The notes under the pieces: generated by a model
The model's database searches: none
Seen by the model: the letters and a program-made list of their open reading frames with translations, nothing else
Told to the model about the DNA's origin: nothing
Origin: Caldibacillus debilis DSM 16016
Lineage (GTDB): Bacteria; Bacillota; Bacilli; Bacillales; Caldibacillaceae
Assembly: GCF_000383875.1 (NCBI RefSeq)
Contig: NZ_KB912879.1
Location: 124,001 to 188,000 of the forward strand
Direction: 5' to 3'
Length of the DNA stretch: 64,000 nt
Shown here: positions 1 through 9,201 of the stretch, piece by piece
Position numbering within the stretch: the first letter of the stretch is position 1
Layout: every line of letters begins with the position of its first letter
Position numbers and translations under genes: made by a program

Positions 1-508
1 CAAAGAATATTAAAAAGGCTGATGGAAAACCTTTGAGAACAGCCCCGCATTAACGCCCGATGCGGGGATTCTTGAACGCCCGGCCCAGCGGCTTCGCATC
101 GCCCGGGGGATGGGGTCTCCCGGCTTGGACTGGATTGGGAAAAAATGTCCAAGAGCGGCACAACGGGAGACGGCATCCTTTTCCGGCCCGATGTCATTGC
201 GGAGGGGCCTTCCTAGGCGGCTCCAAGCCGGCCTGCGCAAAGAAAGAAGATCGGCGGGTTGGGACCCGGTGCTGTAAATGTGCTGAATCCGCCGGCCTGC
301 GCAAAGGAAGATGAACGCCCCGGCCGGGACGACATAACCCCCGCCTTCCGTGCCTGCCGGTCTGCCCGCGGATGAAGGGAAAGTTCCCCGCCTTTCCAGG
401 AGGGGATATTGTTATGGAAGCGAAACGGAATTGCCGGATCCGGCGGCACGAACCGTTTCCGGGCGGACATCCGCAAGCGGGCTTTGAAGCGCTCCGATTT
501 TTTCCAAA
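1..508. other. No gene recognised
   Basis: GC-rich stretch in which all open frames look like shadows of high-GC sequence without a ribosome binding site. A perfect 8-bp hairpin (ccccgcat at 43-50, atgcgggg at 60-67) is present but has no T tract. Nothing else seen. Confidence 0.5.
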
Positions 509-533
509 GAAAAAAAGGGGATGGAACCCCCTT
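509..533 (-). terminator. Intrinsic terminator after the NatB-like permease
   Basis: On the minus strand an AAGGGG/CCCCTT stem with a 6-7 nt loop is followed by a T tract (plus-strand A run 510-516). It lies about 35 nt downstream of the permease stop at 567. Confidence 0.65.
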
Positions 534-566
534 CTTTCCGGTTCCGGGGCAAAATCCTCGGGAGGA

Positions 567-1805
567 CTATGCCCGGATCCACTTCCAAATCTCCTTCGGC
601 GTCGCGTTTTTCCCGTAGAGGAGGATGCCGATTTTAAAGATCTTTCCGGCGAGCTTCATGAACAGCCAAACGCTCGCGGCGAGGACGGCCAGGGACAGGA
701 CGATCTCCATCCAGCGCCATTCGTCCAAAAGAACCAGGCGCAGCAGCAGAATCACCGGCGAGGTAAAGGGGACATAGGTTAACACCTGCGCCAAGGTTCC
801 GGACGGATCCGCGGAAACCGGCCCGATAAAGAACAGGGGGATAAACGGAAGCATGATCACCAGCCCCTGGAAGTTTCCGGCGGTGGAAATATCCGACATC
901 GTCGCCCCGATCCCGACAAAGAGGGCGGCAAAGAGCAAATAGCCGAGAACGGCGATCAAAAGGAACAGCAGCAATTCGGGCACAAACAAGTATCGGAAGA
1001 GGGGAAAATCCGTTTTCCACAGGACAAAGGGAATGCCGAAGGCGATGAATACGGCGACCTGGATCAGTCCCAATACGAAATAGCCGACGATTTTCCCCTG
1101 CATCAATTCGTTCGGGGTGACGGAAGAAAGGAGGATCTCCGCGATTTTGTCCTTCTTTTCCTGGGAGGCGCTCTGGAAGATCATCATCCCCGAAAAGATG
1201 ATGCAAAGCAGGATGACCCCCGCAAAAATCCCGGGAACCGCTTTTTTCATGGCGGCTGCTTCGCCGCCGTCCTTATTCCTTTCCGGGCTTTGCGCCCCTT
1301 CATCCGCCCGCACGGGCTGGACGGAAATCGGCTTTGTGACAACGGCCAGCTGTTCTTCCGTCAGGCCGAGCCTTTGCAGCTGCAAAAATTTGACCGGTTC
1401 TGTCAGCATCTGGATCTGGCTGATGGCTGCGTCGGGAAAATCGTCGCCTGTATAGAGGGGCAGAACCCCTTCCGAAAAGGCGCGCTCATCCGCGAACAGA
1501 AAAGCCGCTTTCTCCCTTTTCGCCAGTTCCTTGCCGACGTCCGCTTCCTTCACGTCCGTCCGGAACAATCGCAAGGGGAGATGATACCGGTCCGCCGTTT
1601 CTTCCAAGCTTTCAAAAACCCCCAGTCCATCGTTGACGTAGATTTTCATCGCCTGCTTTTCGTCCTCGGCCCCGCCGCCGGACAAGCTTCCCAAGATCCC
1701 GAAGACCACCATCAGCGCCGGGGTCAGAAACAGGCTGATAACGAAGGTTTTGTTTTTTAAATTCCGTTTGATTTCCCATCTGGCCACTTTCATCGTATTA
1801 AGCAT
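567..1805 (-). CDS. ABC-2 exporter permease, NatB/YhaP-like
   Basis: Membrane subunit (412 aa) of an ABC-2 exporter that would pair with the ATPase just upstream. A first hydrophobic helix follows the start, then an extracytoplasmic segment of about 150 residues, then a block of five or six helices in the C-terminal half, which is the NatB/YhaP layout. The ATG at 1805 is chosen because GGGTGA lies 5 nt before it; an in-frame ATG at 1793 is possible. The start overlaps the ATPase stop (1798-1800), so the two are translationally coupled. The substrate is unknown; Na+ export (NatAB) and antimicrobial export are both known for relatives. The reading frame is continuous with the upstream ATPase only because of the frameshift there. 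Confidence 0.8.
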   Translation of the reverse strand: MLNTMKVARWEIKRNLKNKTFVISLFLTPALMVVFGILGSLSGGGAEDEKQAMKIYVNDGLGVFESLEETADRYHLPLRLFRTDVKEADVGKELAKREKAAFLFADERAFSEGVLPLYTGDDFPDAAISQIQMLTEPVKFLQLQRLGLTEEQLAVVTKPISVQPVRADEGAQSPERNKDGGEAAAMKKAVPGIFAGVILLCIIFSGMMIFQSASQEKKDKIAEILLSSVTPNELMQGKIVGYFVLGLIQVAVFIAFGIPFVLWKTDFPLFRYLFVPELLLFLLIAVLGYLLFAALFVGIGATMSDISTAGNFQGLVIMLPFIPLFFIGPVSADPSGTLAQVLTYVPFTSPVILLLRLVLLDEWRWMEIVLSLAVLAASVWLFMKLAGKIFKIGILLYGKNATPKEIWKWIRA

Positions 1806-2753
1806 CAATTTCACCCGCTTCCTGCAGTTTTTCCTTTTCCTCCGCCAAAAGCATCCTTCTGTCCGTCGCCACATCCAAGAAGATTTCATGCAAGGAAATC
1901 CGGTCCATCGCCAGTTCCCGGATGTCCAGATCCTCCGGCAAATTTTCAGCCAGCGGGCCGGGTTCACGGATTTCGTCAAGTACAAAACCGAAACGTCTTC
2001 CTTTTGCTCCACCCGCTGCACGTCGGGGATCCGTTCGAGCCGGGACGCGTCGTTGTTTCCCCGGATCGTGCATTTGAAATTGGCGTATTCGGTCTTTACT
2101 TCATCCAAGGTGCCGTAAATGACCTTTTGCCCCCGTTGGATCATGAAAAGCCGGTCGCAGATTTCTTCCACCAGGTTCATTTGATGGGAAGACAAGAGGA
2201 TCGCCGTCCCCTGCTTCGCCAAATTCCGGATCTCTTCCTTAAAAAGTTCCTGGCTGACCGGATCGAGCCCCGAAAAGGGTTCGTCCAGGATCAGCAGTTC
2301 CGGTTCATGCAAGATGGCAGAAATGAACTGCACTTTTTGGGCCATGCCCTTGGACAGCTCTTCCATTTTCATCTGTTCCTTACCTTCCAGATCGAATTTT
2401 TTCAAATAGGCAAGGGCCCGCTCCTTTGCCTTTTTTACCGGATAATCTTTCAAATCGGCCAGATACAGCAAAATATCCATGACTTTGACGTTTTTATACA
2501 ATCCCCTTTCCTCCGGCAAATACCCGATTTTATGCCGGGGAATGCCCCTTCCTTCGTAGCCGTGGAAGGTGATCTTTCCCGCGTCCGGGTACATGATCCC
2601 CATAATGTTCCGGATCGTGGTCGACTTGCCCGCTCCGTTCGGCCCCAAAATCGCCATGATTTCTCCCTTGCGGACTTCGAAGGAAATATGATGAAGGACT
2701 TTTCTGTCTTTAAACGATTTTTCCAGCCCTTCGACGGTCAATAAGACTTCCAT
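1798..2753 (-). pseudogene. ABC exporter ATPase, NatA/YhaQ-like, frameshifted near its C-terminus
   Basis: ABC ATPase with Walker A GPNGAGKST, signature LSKGMAQKV, Walker B LLILDEPFSGLD and H-loop SSHQ, followed by the usual C-terminal extension. ATG at 2753 with GGAGAGGAG about 9 nt upstream. The coding potential changes frame near 1955-1962: the upstream frame reads LTKSVNP, and the expected family tail (GPLAENLPEDLDI...HEIFLDVA) continues in the other frame to the stop at 1798. Restoring one base in the CCCGG run repairs it. As written, the ATPase frame runs through the linker into the permease, giving an apparent 770-residue fusion. Sequencing error, recent mutation and programmed slippage cannot be separated here; the ATPase core is intact. 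Confidence 0.75.
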
Positions 2754-2912
2754 CGCCAGTTCTCCTCTCCAATGGGTAATTTCTAAAACCGTAAAAATCG
2801 CGGACGTTCCCGAATAGGCTACCGGTGCGGACGGCGCCCGAGGCGGAGCGGAAGTCGTCCCCGTCTCCCGGCGCGGCAAAAAGATGCCCCTTTTCCGTTT
2901 TCCCGTCCGCCC

Positions 2913-3557
2913 CTACTTTAAATCTTTCTTCATAAAGATCCTTTGCGAAAGGAACAGCGAGAGCAAATACGAAGCCAAGGCCGCCGGCGCCGCGATGAGA
3001 AACGGGTGGTCCGAAAATGATGCGAAAATTCGTCCGGCCCCATGGAACAGCCATGGGACGTCCCCTTTCACCAACAGCTTCAGGGCGAGGAAAAAGGCGC
3101 CCGGCAGCAGAATAAAGAGCAAAACTTGCACCACGAGAGCGAGAATATAGGAAAATCGGAAGTAAATCGGAAACGAAAGGGCATAGATGACCAATGACAC
3201 ACAGACAAAAATGAAGGCGGTGCGGCCGGAAACCGGCGGATATTCGAAATAAGGAAGAAAACGATGGGCCAGTTGGTCAATCAGAACCAAATAGGCCAAA
3301 GTCAGGAAAGCAAAGAGGGCGGCAAACAAGTATCTCGCCCGGATAATTTCCCGCCTGCTGACCGGAAGGCTGACCAAAAACTGGTTGATCCCCGCTTGCT
3401 GGTCACAATAAAACATACCGATCAGCAAACCGATCTGCAGCCCCACAAAGGAAGCCGCGGGGGAAATATTCATCACATACAGATACGGAATCAGAAATAG
3501 AATCATAAGCAAATAGTTCCTATTAATGAATAAATCCTTTTTCAACAAAGCGGTCAT
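2913..3557 (-). CDS. ABC-2 type permease, PmtB/YtrC-like
   Basis: Integral membrane protein (214 aa) with about six helices and short loops; FLVSLPVSRREI after the second helix is typical of small ABC-2 permeases (ABC2_membrane_5 type). Its ATG overlaps the stop of the preceding ATPase in an ATGA arrangement, so it is the obligate partner of that ATPase. With the GntR gene upstream and a second ATPase/permease pair downstream, the order GntR-ATPase-permease-ATPase-permease resembles the staphylococcal pmtRABCD exporter of amphipathic peptides. The last permease here is larger and NatB-like, so the parallel is organisational only. The substrate is unknown. Confidence 0.8.
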   Translation of the reverse strand: MTALLKKDLFINRNYLLMILFLIPYLYVMNISPAASFVGLQIGLLIGMFYCDQQAGINQFLVSLPVSRREIIRARYLFAALFAFLTLAYLVLIDQLAHRFLPYFEYPPVSGRTAFIFVCVSLVIYALSFPIYFRFSYILALVVQVLLFILLPGAFFLALKLLVKGDVPWLFHGAGRIFASFSDHPFLIAAPAALASYLLSLFLSQRIFMKKDLK

Positions 3558-4408
3558 CGGCCATTTTCCTTTCTCGTCATGAAATACAGGATGTCCTCCA
3601 GCGACGCCGGTTCGACGAGAAAATCTTCCAATCCGGCAAGGAAGGACGGATCGCCCGCGTAAAGCCCGGTGAACCCGCCGGACGTCTGTTTCCAGCCGGC
3701 GAACAGATTTTTCAGATCGCTATCCAGCTGCTCGGCCGATCCTTTCACAAGGAAAAATTGTTCCCGGATCTCTTCCATGCTTTTTTGGAATTCCAGTTTC
3801 CCCCGGTTCATGAAAATGATGTAGTCGGCGATTTGATCGAGATCTTGCGTAATATGTGTGGAAAAGAATACGGTTTGCCGTTCATTCACCATCAATTCCT
3901 GCAGCTCTTCCAAAAGTTCGCGGCGAAAAACCGGGTCGAGCCCCGATGTCGGTTCATCCATGATGATCAATTCGGGCCGGTGGGACAGGGCGAACAACAG
4001 GGAAGTTTTCATTTTCATGCCCTGGGAAAATTTTTTTATCTTTTTCCCTTCGGGCAGCTCAAATTTATGCAAATATTTTTGGTACAGCTCCTCCTCCCAG
4101 TCTGGATACAGCGGGGCGATCATCGCCTTCGCCTTTTTGATGTTGAACTCTTCGTACAAAAACAGCGTGTCGTAGACGAAACCGATCTTTTGTTTCAGCT
4201 TCACGTCGTCATTCGGCCTGCCGAAGATCCGGATTTCCCCTTTGTCCGGCTTCATCACGCCCATGATCATCCGGATGACGGTGCTTTTTCCCGAACCGTT
4301 GGGGCCGATGAACCCCGTTATGTAACCTTGCGGCACGGTAAAATTTAAATTTTCGATGCGAAACCCTTTCCACTGTTTCGTTACATTTTCCACCTTGATC
4401 CCATCCAT
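3554..4408 (-). CDS. ABC transporter ATPase, YtrB/PmtA-like
   Basis: ATP-binding subunit (284 aa) with Walker A GPNGSGKST, signature FSQGMKMK, Walker B LIIMDEPTSGLD and H-loop STHIT, then the roughly 70-residue C-terminal extension seen in YtrB-type ATPases. The ATG at 4408 is chosen because GGAAGGGG lies 9 nt upstream; an ATG at 4414 would be only 3 nt from it. The gene follows the GntR regulator after 175 bp of GC-rich sequence without a gene and overlaps the permease by 4 bp. It probably energises export of a hydrophobic or peptide substrate; which one cannot be read from sequence. Confidence 0.85.
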   Translation of the reverse strand: MDGIKVENVTKQWKGFRIENLNFTVPQGYITGFIGPNGSGKSTVIRMIMGVMKPDKGEIRIFGRPNDDVKLKQKIGFVYDTLFLYEEFNIKKAKAMIAPLYPDWEEELYQKYLHKFELPEGKKIKKFSQGMKMKTSLLFALSHRPELIIMDEPTSGLDPVFRRELLEELQELMVNERQTVFFSTHITQDLDQIADYIIFMNRGKLEFQKSMEEIREQFFLVKGSAEQLDSDLKNLFAGWKQTSGGFTGLYAGDPSFLAGLEDFLVEPASLEDILYFMTRKENGR

Positions 4409-4583
4409 TCCCATGATCCCCTTCCCAGATGAAAGCGTGAATCGATCGATCTTTCTCTCCCGTCCCGGACGGCTTCCATCCCGCCGCAGCATTTGCCGCG
4501 CCCTTTCGTGCCGGTTCGGGTTAACGGCGCGTTCCGGCGGCCGGTCCGGCCGGCAAAGGTCCGTTCCCGTTTTCCATTTCCGG

Positions 4584-4964
4584 CTAACGGCCCCCTTCCT
4601 TGTAGTAAATTCGGACCATGTCCACCAATTCTTGTTCGGAAAGCCCGATCCGTTTTCCTTCGCTAACGAGGTTCTCCAGTTGATTCTCCAGCTCCCGTAT
4701 CCGCCACTCCCGCAGGACATGGGTCTGTTGCCCCGCGACGAAGGTGCCTCTTCCTACCGTCGAAACGAGAAACCCCTCCTGTTCCAATTCTTCGTAAGCC
4801 CGTTTGGTCGTAATGACACTGACCCTCAGTTCTTTGGCCAGCTCACGCATCGAAGGTAGGGGGTCGCCTTCTTTCAATATTCCTTTCATGATCTGTTCCT
4901 TGATCTGCTCTTTGATCTGCAAATACAGCGGTGTTTTGCTCGTTTGGGAAAGAAGGATGTTCAT
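4584..4964 (-). CDS. GntR-family regulator, YtrA subfamily
   Basis: Short GntR protein (126 aa). The winged helix-turn-helix occupies roughly residues 10-80 (PLYLQIKEQI, GDPLPSMRELAKELRVS, TTKRAYEELEQEGF, GRGTFVA), followed by a helical tail of about 45 residues, as in YtrA/PmtR, which usually repress their own ABC exporter operons and are released by a drug or peptide ligand. ATG at 4964 with AAGGGGGT 8 nt upstream. It is the first gene of the leftward operon; a near-palindrome overlaps its promoter (4991-5013), which fits autorepression. Confidence 0.9.
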   Translation of the reverse strand: MNILLSQTSKTPLYLQIKEQIKEQIMKGILKEGDPLPSMRELAKELRVSVITTKRAYEELEQEGFLVSTVGRGTFVAGQQTHVLREWRIRELENQLENLVSEGKRIGLSEQELVDMVRIYYKEGGR

Positions 4965-4990
4965 GGCCGCACCCCCTTCGATTGTAAATA

Positions 4991-5040
4991 TTGTATATAT
5001 TATCTATACACAATATATATATTATTAACAATGTTGTCAA
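4991..5040 (-). promoter_or_regulatory. Sigma-A promoter with a palindromic operator for the GntR-ABC operon
   Basis: On the minus strand: TTGACA (5040-5035), 17 bp, TATATT (5017-5012). Overlapping and just downstream of the -10 is the near-palindrome TTGTGTATAG...TATATACAA (5013-4991), with arms of the TTGTnTA/TAnACAA kind expected for YtrA-type GntR proteins. Its position over the start site fits repression. Confidence 0.75.
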
Positions 5041-5241
5041 CCTCCTCCTCGTCCCGTCCTCCGCCAAAAGGATTGGGAAGAAACCGGGCGAGGTGTCACC
5101 CGCCCGTGCCTTCGCCCATACCATATACTGTACTGTTCGGGAAAACGGAAACGGGAACCTTGCGCCCGGATGCGGCGCCACTCTATGATGCGCTGCCGCA
5201 GTAAATAAATGGGGAAATTCTTTGCGAAGGAGATGGTTTCT

Positions 5242-7086
5242 TTGTGCGGGATCGCAGGCTGGTTCGATTTGAGGGACGATTTGTCCGGGAAAAAAGTGGT
5301 CATCGGAGACATGTGCGAAACACTGGCCAACCGGGGGCCGGATGAAGAAGGGTTTTGGCTGAATTCCCATGTCGCTTTCGGTCATAAGCGTCTCGCCGTC
5401 ATCGATCCCGAGGGCGGGCAGCAGCCGATGGTCCGCCGATACGGGGACAATGCCTACGTCATTACTTACAACGGAGAATTGTACAATACGCAGGAATTGA
5501 GAAAGGAATTGGAAAATTTGGGGCATCGGTTTACCACGGACTCCGACACGGAAGTTTTACTCGTCAGCTTCGTCCAATGGGGGCCGAAGTGCGTCGAATA
5601 TTTGAACGGGATTTTTGCCTTCGGCATTTGGGACGGGAAAGAAAAGCAATTGTTTTTGGCCAGGGACCGTTTCGGCGTCAAACCCCTTTTCTACGCTTTG
5701 CGGGGCGGAGGAATCATCTTCGCTTCGGAATTAAAAGCGATCCTGGCCCATCCGGCGGTGAAGGCGGAGATCGACCGGGACGGCTTGAGCGAGGTCTTTT
5801 CATTGGGCCCATCCCGCACCCCCGGCTCCGGGGTATTCAAGGACGTCTTTGAAGTCAAGCCCGCCCACTGTCTCCTCTTCAACGGGGACGGCTGCAAAAC
5901 GTGGAGGTACTGGCAGCTGACCAGTGAAATGCACACGGATTCCTTGGCGGAAACCGTGGAAAAAGTCCGCTTTCTTGTCACGGATTCCATCAAGCGGCAG
6001 CTGGTTTCCGACGTGCCGGTCTGCACCTTTTTGTCCGGCGGGCTCGATTCGAGCACCATCACCGCCTTGGCGGCCAGGCATTTTCACGAGACGGGAAAGG
6101 GAAGGCTGCACACGTATTCCATCGATTATGCGGACAACGATAAATTTTTCCGGGCGAACCTGTTCCAGCCCGATTCGGACAATGAGTGGATCCGCCTCGT
6201 CTCCGAAACCTTCGGGACCGAGCATCACCGGATTACCGTCGGGACGACCGCCCTCGCCGAAGCCTTGGAGGACGCCCTCATCGCCCGCGATCTGCCGGGC
6301 ATGGCCGACATCGATTCGTCCCTTCTCCTGTTTTGCCGGGAGGTGAAAAAAAGGGCGACCGTCGCCCTGTCCGGGGAATGCGCCGACGAAATCTTCGGCG
6401 GCTATCCCTGGTTCCACCGGCCGGAATTGGCCGATGACGATTCCTTCCCATGGATCCGTTCGAAGCGGCTGCGGGCGAGGATCCTTTCCCGGGAAACGAA
6501 GGCGTTGATCGACCCGGAGGCTTATATCAAAAGGCGCCTCGGCGAAACGCTGAAGGAAGTGCCCCGCCTCGCGGGGGAAGGACCGGATGAAGCGAAAAGA
6601 AGGGAATTGTTTTATCTCAACATGATGTGGTTTATGGCGACCCTCCTTGACCGGAAAGACCGGATGAGCATGGCGGCGGGTTTGGAAGTCCGGGTCCCCT
6701 TCTGCGACCACCGCCTCGTCCAATATGTGTGGAATATTCCTTGGGAAATGAAGATGCTCGGCGGGAGGGAAAAGGGGATCTTGAGGAAGGCGATGGAAGG
6801 CGTCCTGCCCGGGGAAGTGCTGCAGCGGAAAAAGAGCCCCTTCCCGAAAACCTTCCATCCGGAATATGAGCGCATCGTCGGGCGGCGGCTGGAAGAAATC
6901 CTCCATGACCCCGCATCTCCCATTTTGGATTTCATCGATAAGGAGGAAGTGTTAAAACTGATCCGGGAACAGCCGGAGGACGACAGCCCTTGGTTCGGGC
7001 AGCTGATGGCCAAAGCCCAGCTGCTGGCCTACCTGATCCAGGTAAACCTTTGGCTGGAAAAATACAAGATCGCATTTTCCGGTTGA
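5242..7086 (+). CDS. asnO: Asparagine synthetase (glutamine-hydrolysing), AsnO/YisO type
   Basis: Converts aspartate, glutamine and ATP to asparagine and glutamate in the cytosol. It has an N-terminal class II glutaminase domain (CGIAGW..., RGPDEEG, FGHKRLAVID, YNGELYN) and a C-terminal PP-loop synthetase domain (LSGGLDSS, SGECADEIFGGYPWF). The TTG at 5242 is the right start because it makes Cys2 the catalytic N-terminal nucleophile after Met removal, and AAGGAG lies 9 nt upstream. The longer frames from 5209 or 5233 would bury the Cys. The resulting 614 residues match the length of B. subtilis AsnO. It is monocistronic, divergent from the GntR operon. Confidence 0.93.
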   Translation: MCGIAGWFDLRDDLSGKKVVIGDMCETLANRGPDEEGFWLNSHVAFGHKRLAVIDPEGGQQPMVRRYGDNAYVITYNGELYNTQELRKELENLGHRFTTDSDTEVLLVSFVQWGPKCVEYLNGIFAFGIWDGKEKQLFLARDRFGVKPLFYALRGGGIIFASELKAILAHPAVKAEIDRDGLSEVFSLGPSRTPGSGVFKDVFEVKPAHCLLFNGDGCKTWRYWQLTSEMHTDSLAETVEKVRFLVTDSIKRQLVSDVPVCTFLSGGLDSSTITALAARHFHETGKGRLHTYSIDYADNDKFFRANLFQPDSDNEWIRLVSETFGTEHHRITVGTTALAEALEDALIARDLPGMADIDSSLLLFCREVKKRATVALSGECADEIFGGYPWFHRPELADDDSFPWIRSKRLRARILSRETKALIDPEAYIKRRLGETLKEVPRLAGEGPDEAKRRELFYLNMMWFMATLLDRKDRMSMAAGLEVRVPFCDHRLVQYVWNIPWEMKMLGGREKGILRKAMEGVLPGEVLQRKKSPFPKTFHPEYERIVGRRLEEILHDPASPILDFIDKEEVLKLIREQPEDDSPWFGQLMAKAQLLAYLIQVNLWLEKYKIAFSG

Positions 7087-7141
7087 TGCAGCCCGCTCCA
7101 TTTCCGCATAAAAAACCGAAGGCCGGAAAGCCGTTTCGGCG

Positions 7142-7240
7142 GCGGCCGATCCGGCCTTCCCAAAAACTTCCTTCGGGTTCCCGAGATTTTCATCCCCGGC
7201 GACCGATCCGGCCTTCCCGATGACCTCCTCCGGGCTCCCG
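7142..7240. repeat. Imperfect direct repeat, 57-bp offset
   Basis: Two copies of about 42 bp (7142-7183 and 7199-7240) share a 20-base block containing gatccggccttccc with one mismatch, then a similar cttcctycggg tail. They lie in the gap between asnO and the next gene, which holds nothing else except the terminator at 7261-7318. Confidence 0.6.
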
Positions 7241-7260
7241 CGTTCGCCGGCGTCCGGAAA

Positions 7261-7318
7261 CAAAAAGGGCGGAAGGAAAGGAATGGCAACCATCTGCAAC
7301 CATCCTTTCCTTCCGCCC
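7261..7318 (-). terminator. Intrinsic terminator of the DUF6176-like gene
   Basis: Perfect 16-bp stem (7267-7282 with 7303-7318, core ggcggaaggaaagga) with a 20-nt loop. On the minus strand it is followed by TTTTT (7266-7262). It lies 80 nt beyond the stop at 7399. Confidence 0.75.
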
Positions 7319-7398
7319 CGACCTCGGCAATCGGCGGAAGCGGCCGCATGCCGGCCGCGGGCGGCCCCGCCCCTTCCGTTTGGTTTATCCGGCCGCTT

Positions 7399-7743
7399 TC
7401 ACTTCATGGCCTTGCGGACATGATCCGGGATCATGACCACCTCGGTCGTGATGGATGGCGAAGGATAATCCTCATCGATGCACTCGTACCAAAAAGCCAA
7501 ATGCTTTTTGTCAATTTCGTGCTCCGATTCTTCCACATCGATTCCCCCTTCGCCTTGTACGGAAAACCAATAGAGGTATTCCCCCGTCTCATCTTTTTCG
7601 CGAAAGATCGCCTCCACATACATCTTTTCATCTTTCAGGGTGAGAAGCACCTTATCCATGTTCTGGTTGAGCAATTCCATCCATTCATCGACCCGGTGGG
7701 ATTTCCCTTCTTTCACACGAAATTTGCTCAATTCAACCTTCAT
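7399..7743 (-). CDS. Conserved protein, DUF6176-like
   Basis: Soluble acidic protein of 114 aa whose pattern (MKVELSKFRVKEGKS, VDEWM, MYVEAIFRE, YLYWFSVQGEGG, ITTEVVMIP) I recognise as the Bacillaceae DUF6176 family. That looks like a dimeric alpha/beta-barrel monooxygenase-type fold, but no catalytic function is established. The ATG at 7743 is preceded by GGAGGG at 6 nt; the frame extends 48 codons further upstream but that part is low-complexity without homology-like features. Single gene ending in a strong terminator. Confidence 0.75.
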   Translation of the reverse strand: MKVELSKFRVKEGKSHRVDEWMELLNQNMDKVLLTLKDEKMYVEAIFREKDETGEYLYWFSVQGEGGIDVEESEHEIDKKHLAFWYECIDEDYPSPSITTEVVMIPDHVRKAMK

Positions 7744-7902
7744 GGCAACCCTCCGGTGGAAAATATTCTGAATTCGCCGATCACGGCCGGATCCGTTCCG
7801 TCGGGCAAAATTGCCCCGATGAAAAATATTTCCGGATCCCCCGCTGCCGGAATTGGCCGCAGCAGGCCGCAAACGGCCATCCTTCAAAAGACGCCCCGCT
7901 TT

Positions 7903-9201
7903 TTATAAAACCTTGTTATTCTCCCTCAGGTCAAAATCCCGTTCCCCGGACAATCCGGGATAAATTTTCCGCATCTTTGCCGGGCCGAGCATGAAGAGGG
8001 TGACCGCAAGCAGACAGAGGGAGGAAGGAATGATCGTCCAAACCGATCCCACATAGTCCATCAACAGGCCGTAAATCATCATGGAAAAGGGAATCAGGGC
8101 CTGGGCCATCGTTTCCACGACCCCGAAAATCCTTCCCCGGTAGGCCTCATCGACGGACTTCTGCAGCATGACCAGGACCGGCGTATTGATGGTCGTGATC
8201 GCGATGCCGTACAGGATGGCCAAAAGAAGATAATAGGCCATCAACGCGAAACCATCCATCGAAACGAACAAGGGCGCCGTACACAGGGAGATGATGGCGG
8301 AATAACTGATCAATCCCCGCCGGGCGACCAGCAGCGGATACTGGAATTCCTTTCTCACGGTAAAATAAAGGGAACCCAGCAGCATGCCGACGGAAAAGGT
8401 GCCTTCGATGATCCCGTACTGTTCCGGCGTCATTTTCAGCTGCCGGATGAGAATAAAAGGGAACCCGACGAGAATGGCGGGCGTGAAAAAATTGACGACG
8501 AGCGCCGTCCAAACGACGAGCCAGGCGGAGGCGTGGTTTTTTAGGTAGCGCAATCCGGAAACGACGCCCTTCCACATGCCTTCGGAATGTTTTTCCTCCC
8601 CTTGGCCTTTCGAAAACAGGCGAAAATCCATCGTGCTCTCCAAAAGGACGGCGACCGTATAGGAGATGGCATGGATCAGCAGGAAAACATTCATGGAGAC
8701 GGCTCCGTATAACATCCCCGCGATTACCGGCCCGCCGACGGAAGAAAGGGAAACCACCGCCTGGTTCAGGGCCGTCGCCCTCTGCACCCTTCCTTCGTCG
8801 ACCAAATTCAAAATCGATGAAGTGAACGCCAGGCCGTTAAAAGTGATGAAAACGGAAAGGGCGGCGGTCGTCAAATAAATCCCCCACAGGGACAACCCCT
8901 GATACAGGCAGAAGAGCAGAAGCCCGGAAACGCTCAAGGCCGCCAAAAGCTGGGAGACGATGACGATCATCTTTTTCGAATAACGGTCGACGATATATCC
9001 GGCAAAGGGGGACAATAACGCCCTCGGAACCGTGCCGCAAATCATGTTGAGGGCGAAATTCGCCGCCGATCCGGTCAAGTTCAATACATAAAGGCTGATC
9101 CCGAAGGTATATATGCTGTTTCCCGTCAAAGAAATCAATTTGCTGACGGTAAACGTCCACAGGTGATAGGCCGCCTTCCTTAATTGATACCCTTCATTCA
9201 T
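7903..9201 (-). CDS. MFS exporter, MefA/MFS_3-like
   Basis: Polytopic transporter of 432 aa with about 12 helices. Hallmarks are the loop between helices 2 and 3 (AGYIVDRYSKKM), TALNQAVVSLSSVGGPVIAGML in helices 4-5, and the second-half loop RGRIFGVVETM. This is the arrangement of the proton-driven drug exporter group that includes macrolide MefA. The ATG at 9201 is chosen because GGGGGG ends 6 nt upstream; an ATG at 9207 is directly abutting. The substrate cannot be predicted. It stands alone between the DUF6176-like gene and a 700-bp gap. Confidence 0.82.
   Translation of the reverse strand: MNEGYQLRKAAYHLWTFTVSKLISLTGNSIYTFGISLYVLNLTGSAANFALNMICGTVPRALLSPFAGYIVDRYSKKMIVIVSQLLAALSVSGLLLFCLYQGLSLWGIYLTTAALSVFITFNGLAFTSSILNLVDEGRVQRATALNQAVVSLSSVGGPVIAGMLYGAVSMNVFLLIHAISYTVAVLLESTMDFRLFSKGQGEEKHSEGMWKGVVSGLRYLKNHASAWLVVWTALVVNFFTPAILVGFPFILIRQLKMTPEQYGIIEGTFSVGMLLGSLYFTVRKEFQYPLLVARRGLISYSAIISLCTAPLFVSMDGFALMAYYLLLAILYGIAITTINTPVLVMLQKSVDEAYRGRIFGVVETMAQALIPFSMMIYGLLMDYVGSVWTIIPSSLCLLAVTLFMLGPAKMRKIYPGLSGERDFDLRENNKVL

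Noticed and set aside
567-2879. A natural 770-residue ATPase-permease fusion
   Set aside because: Linker has no family character, while the alternative frame carries the normal ATPase tail and an overlapping stop/start pair.
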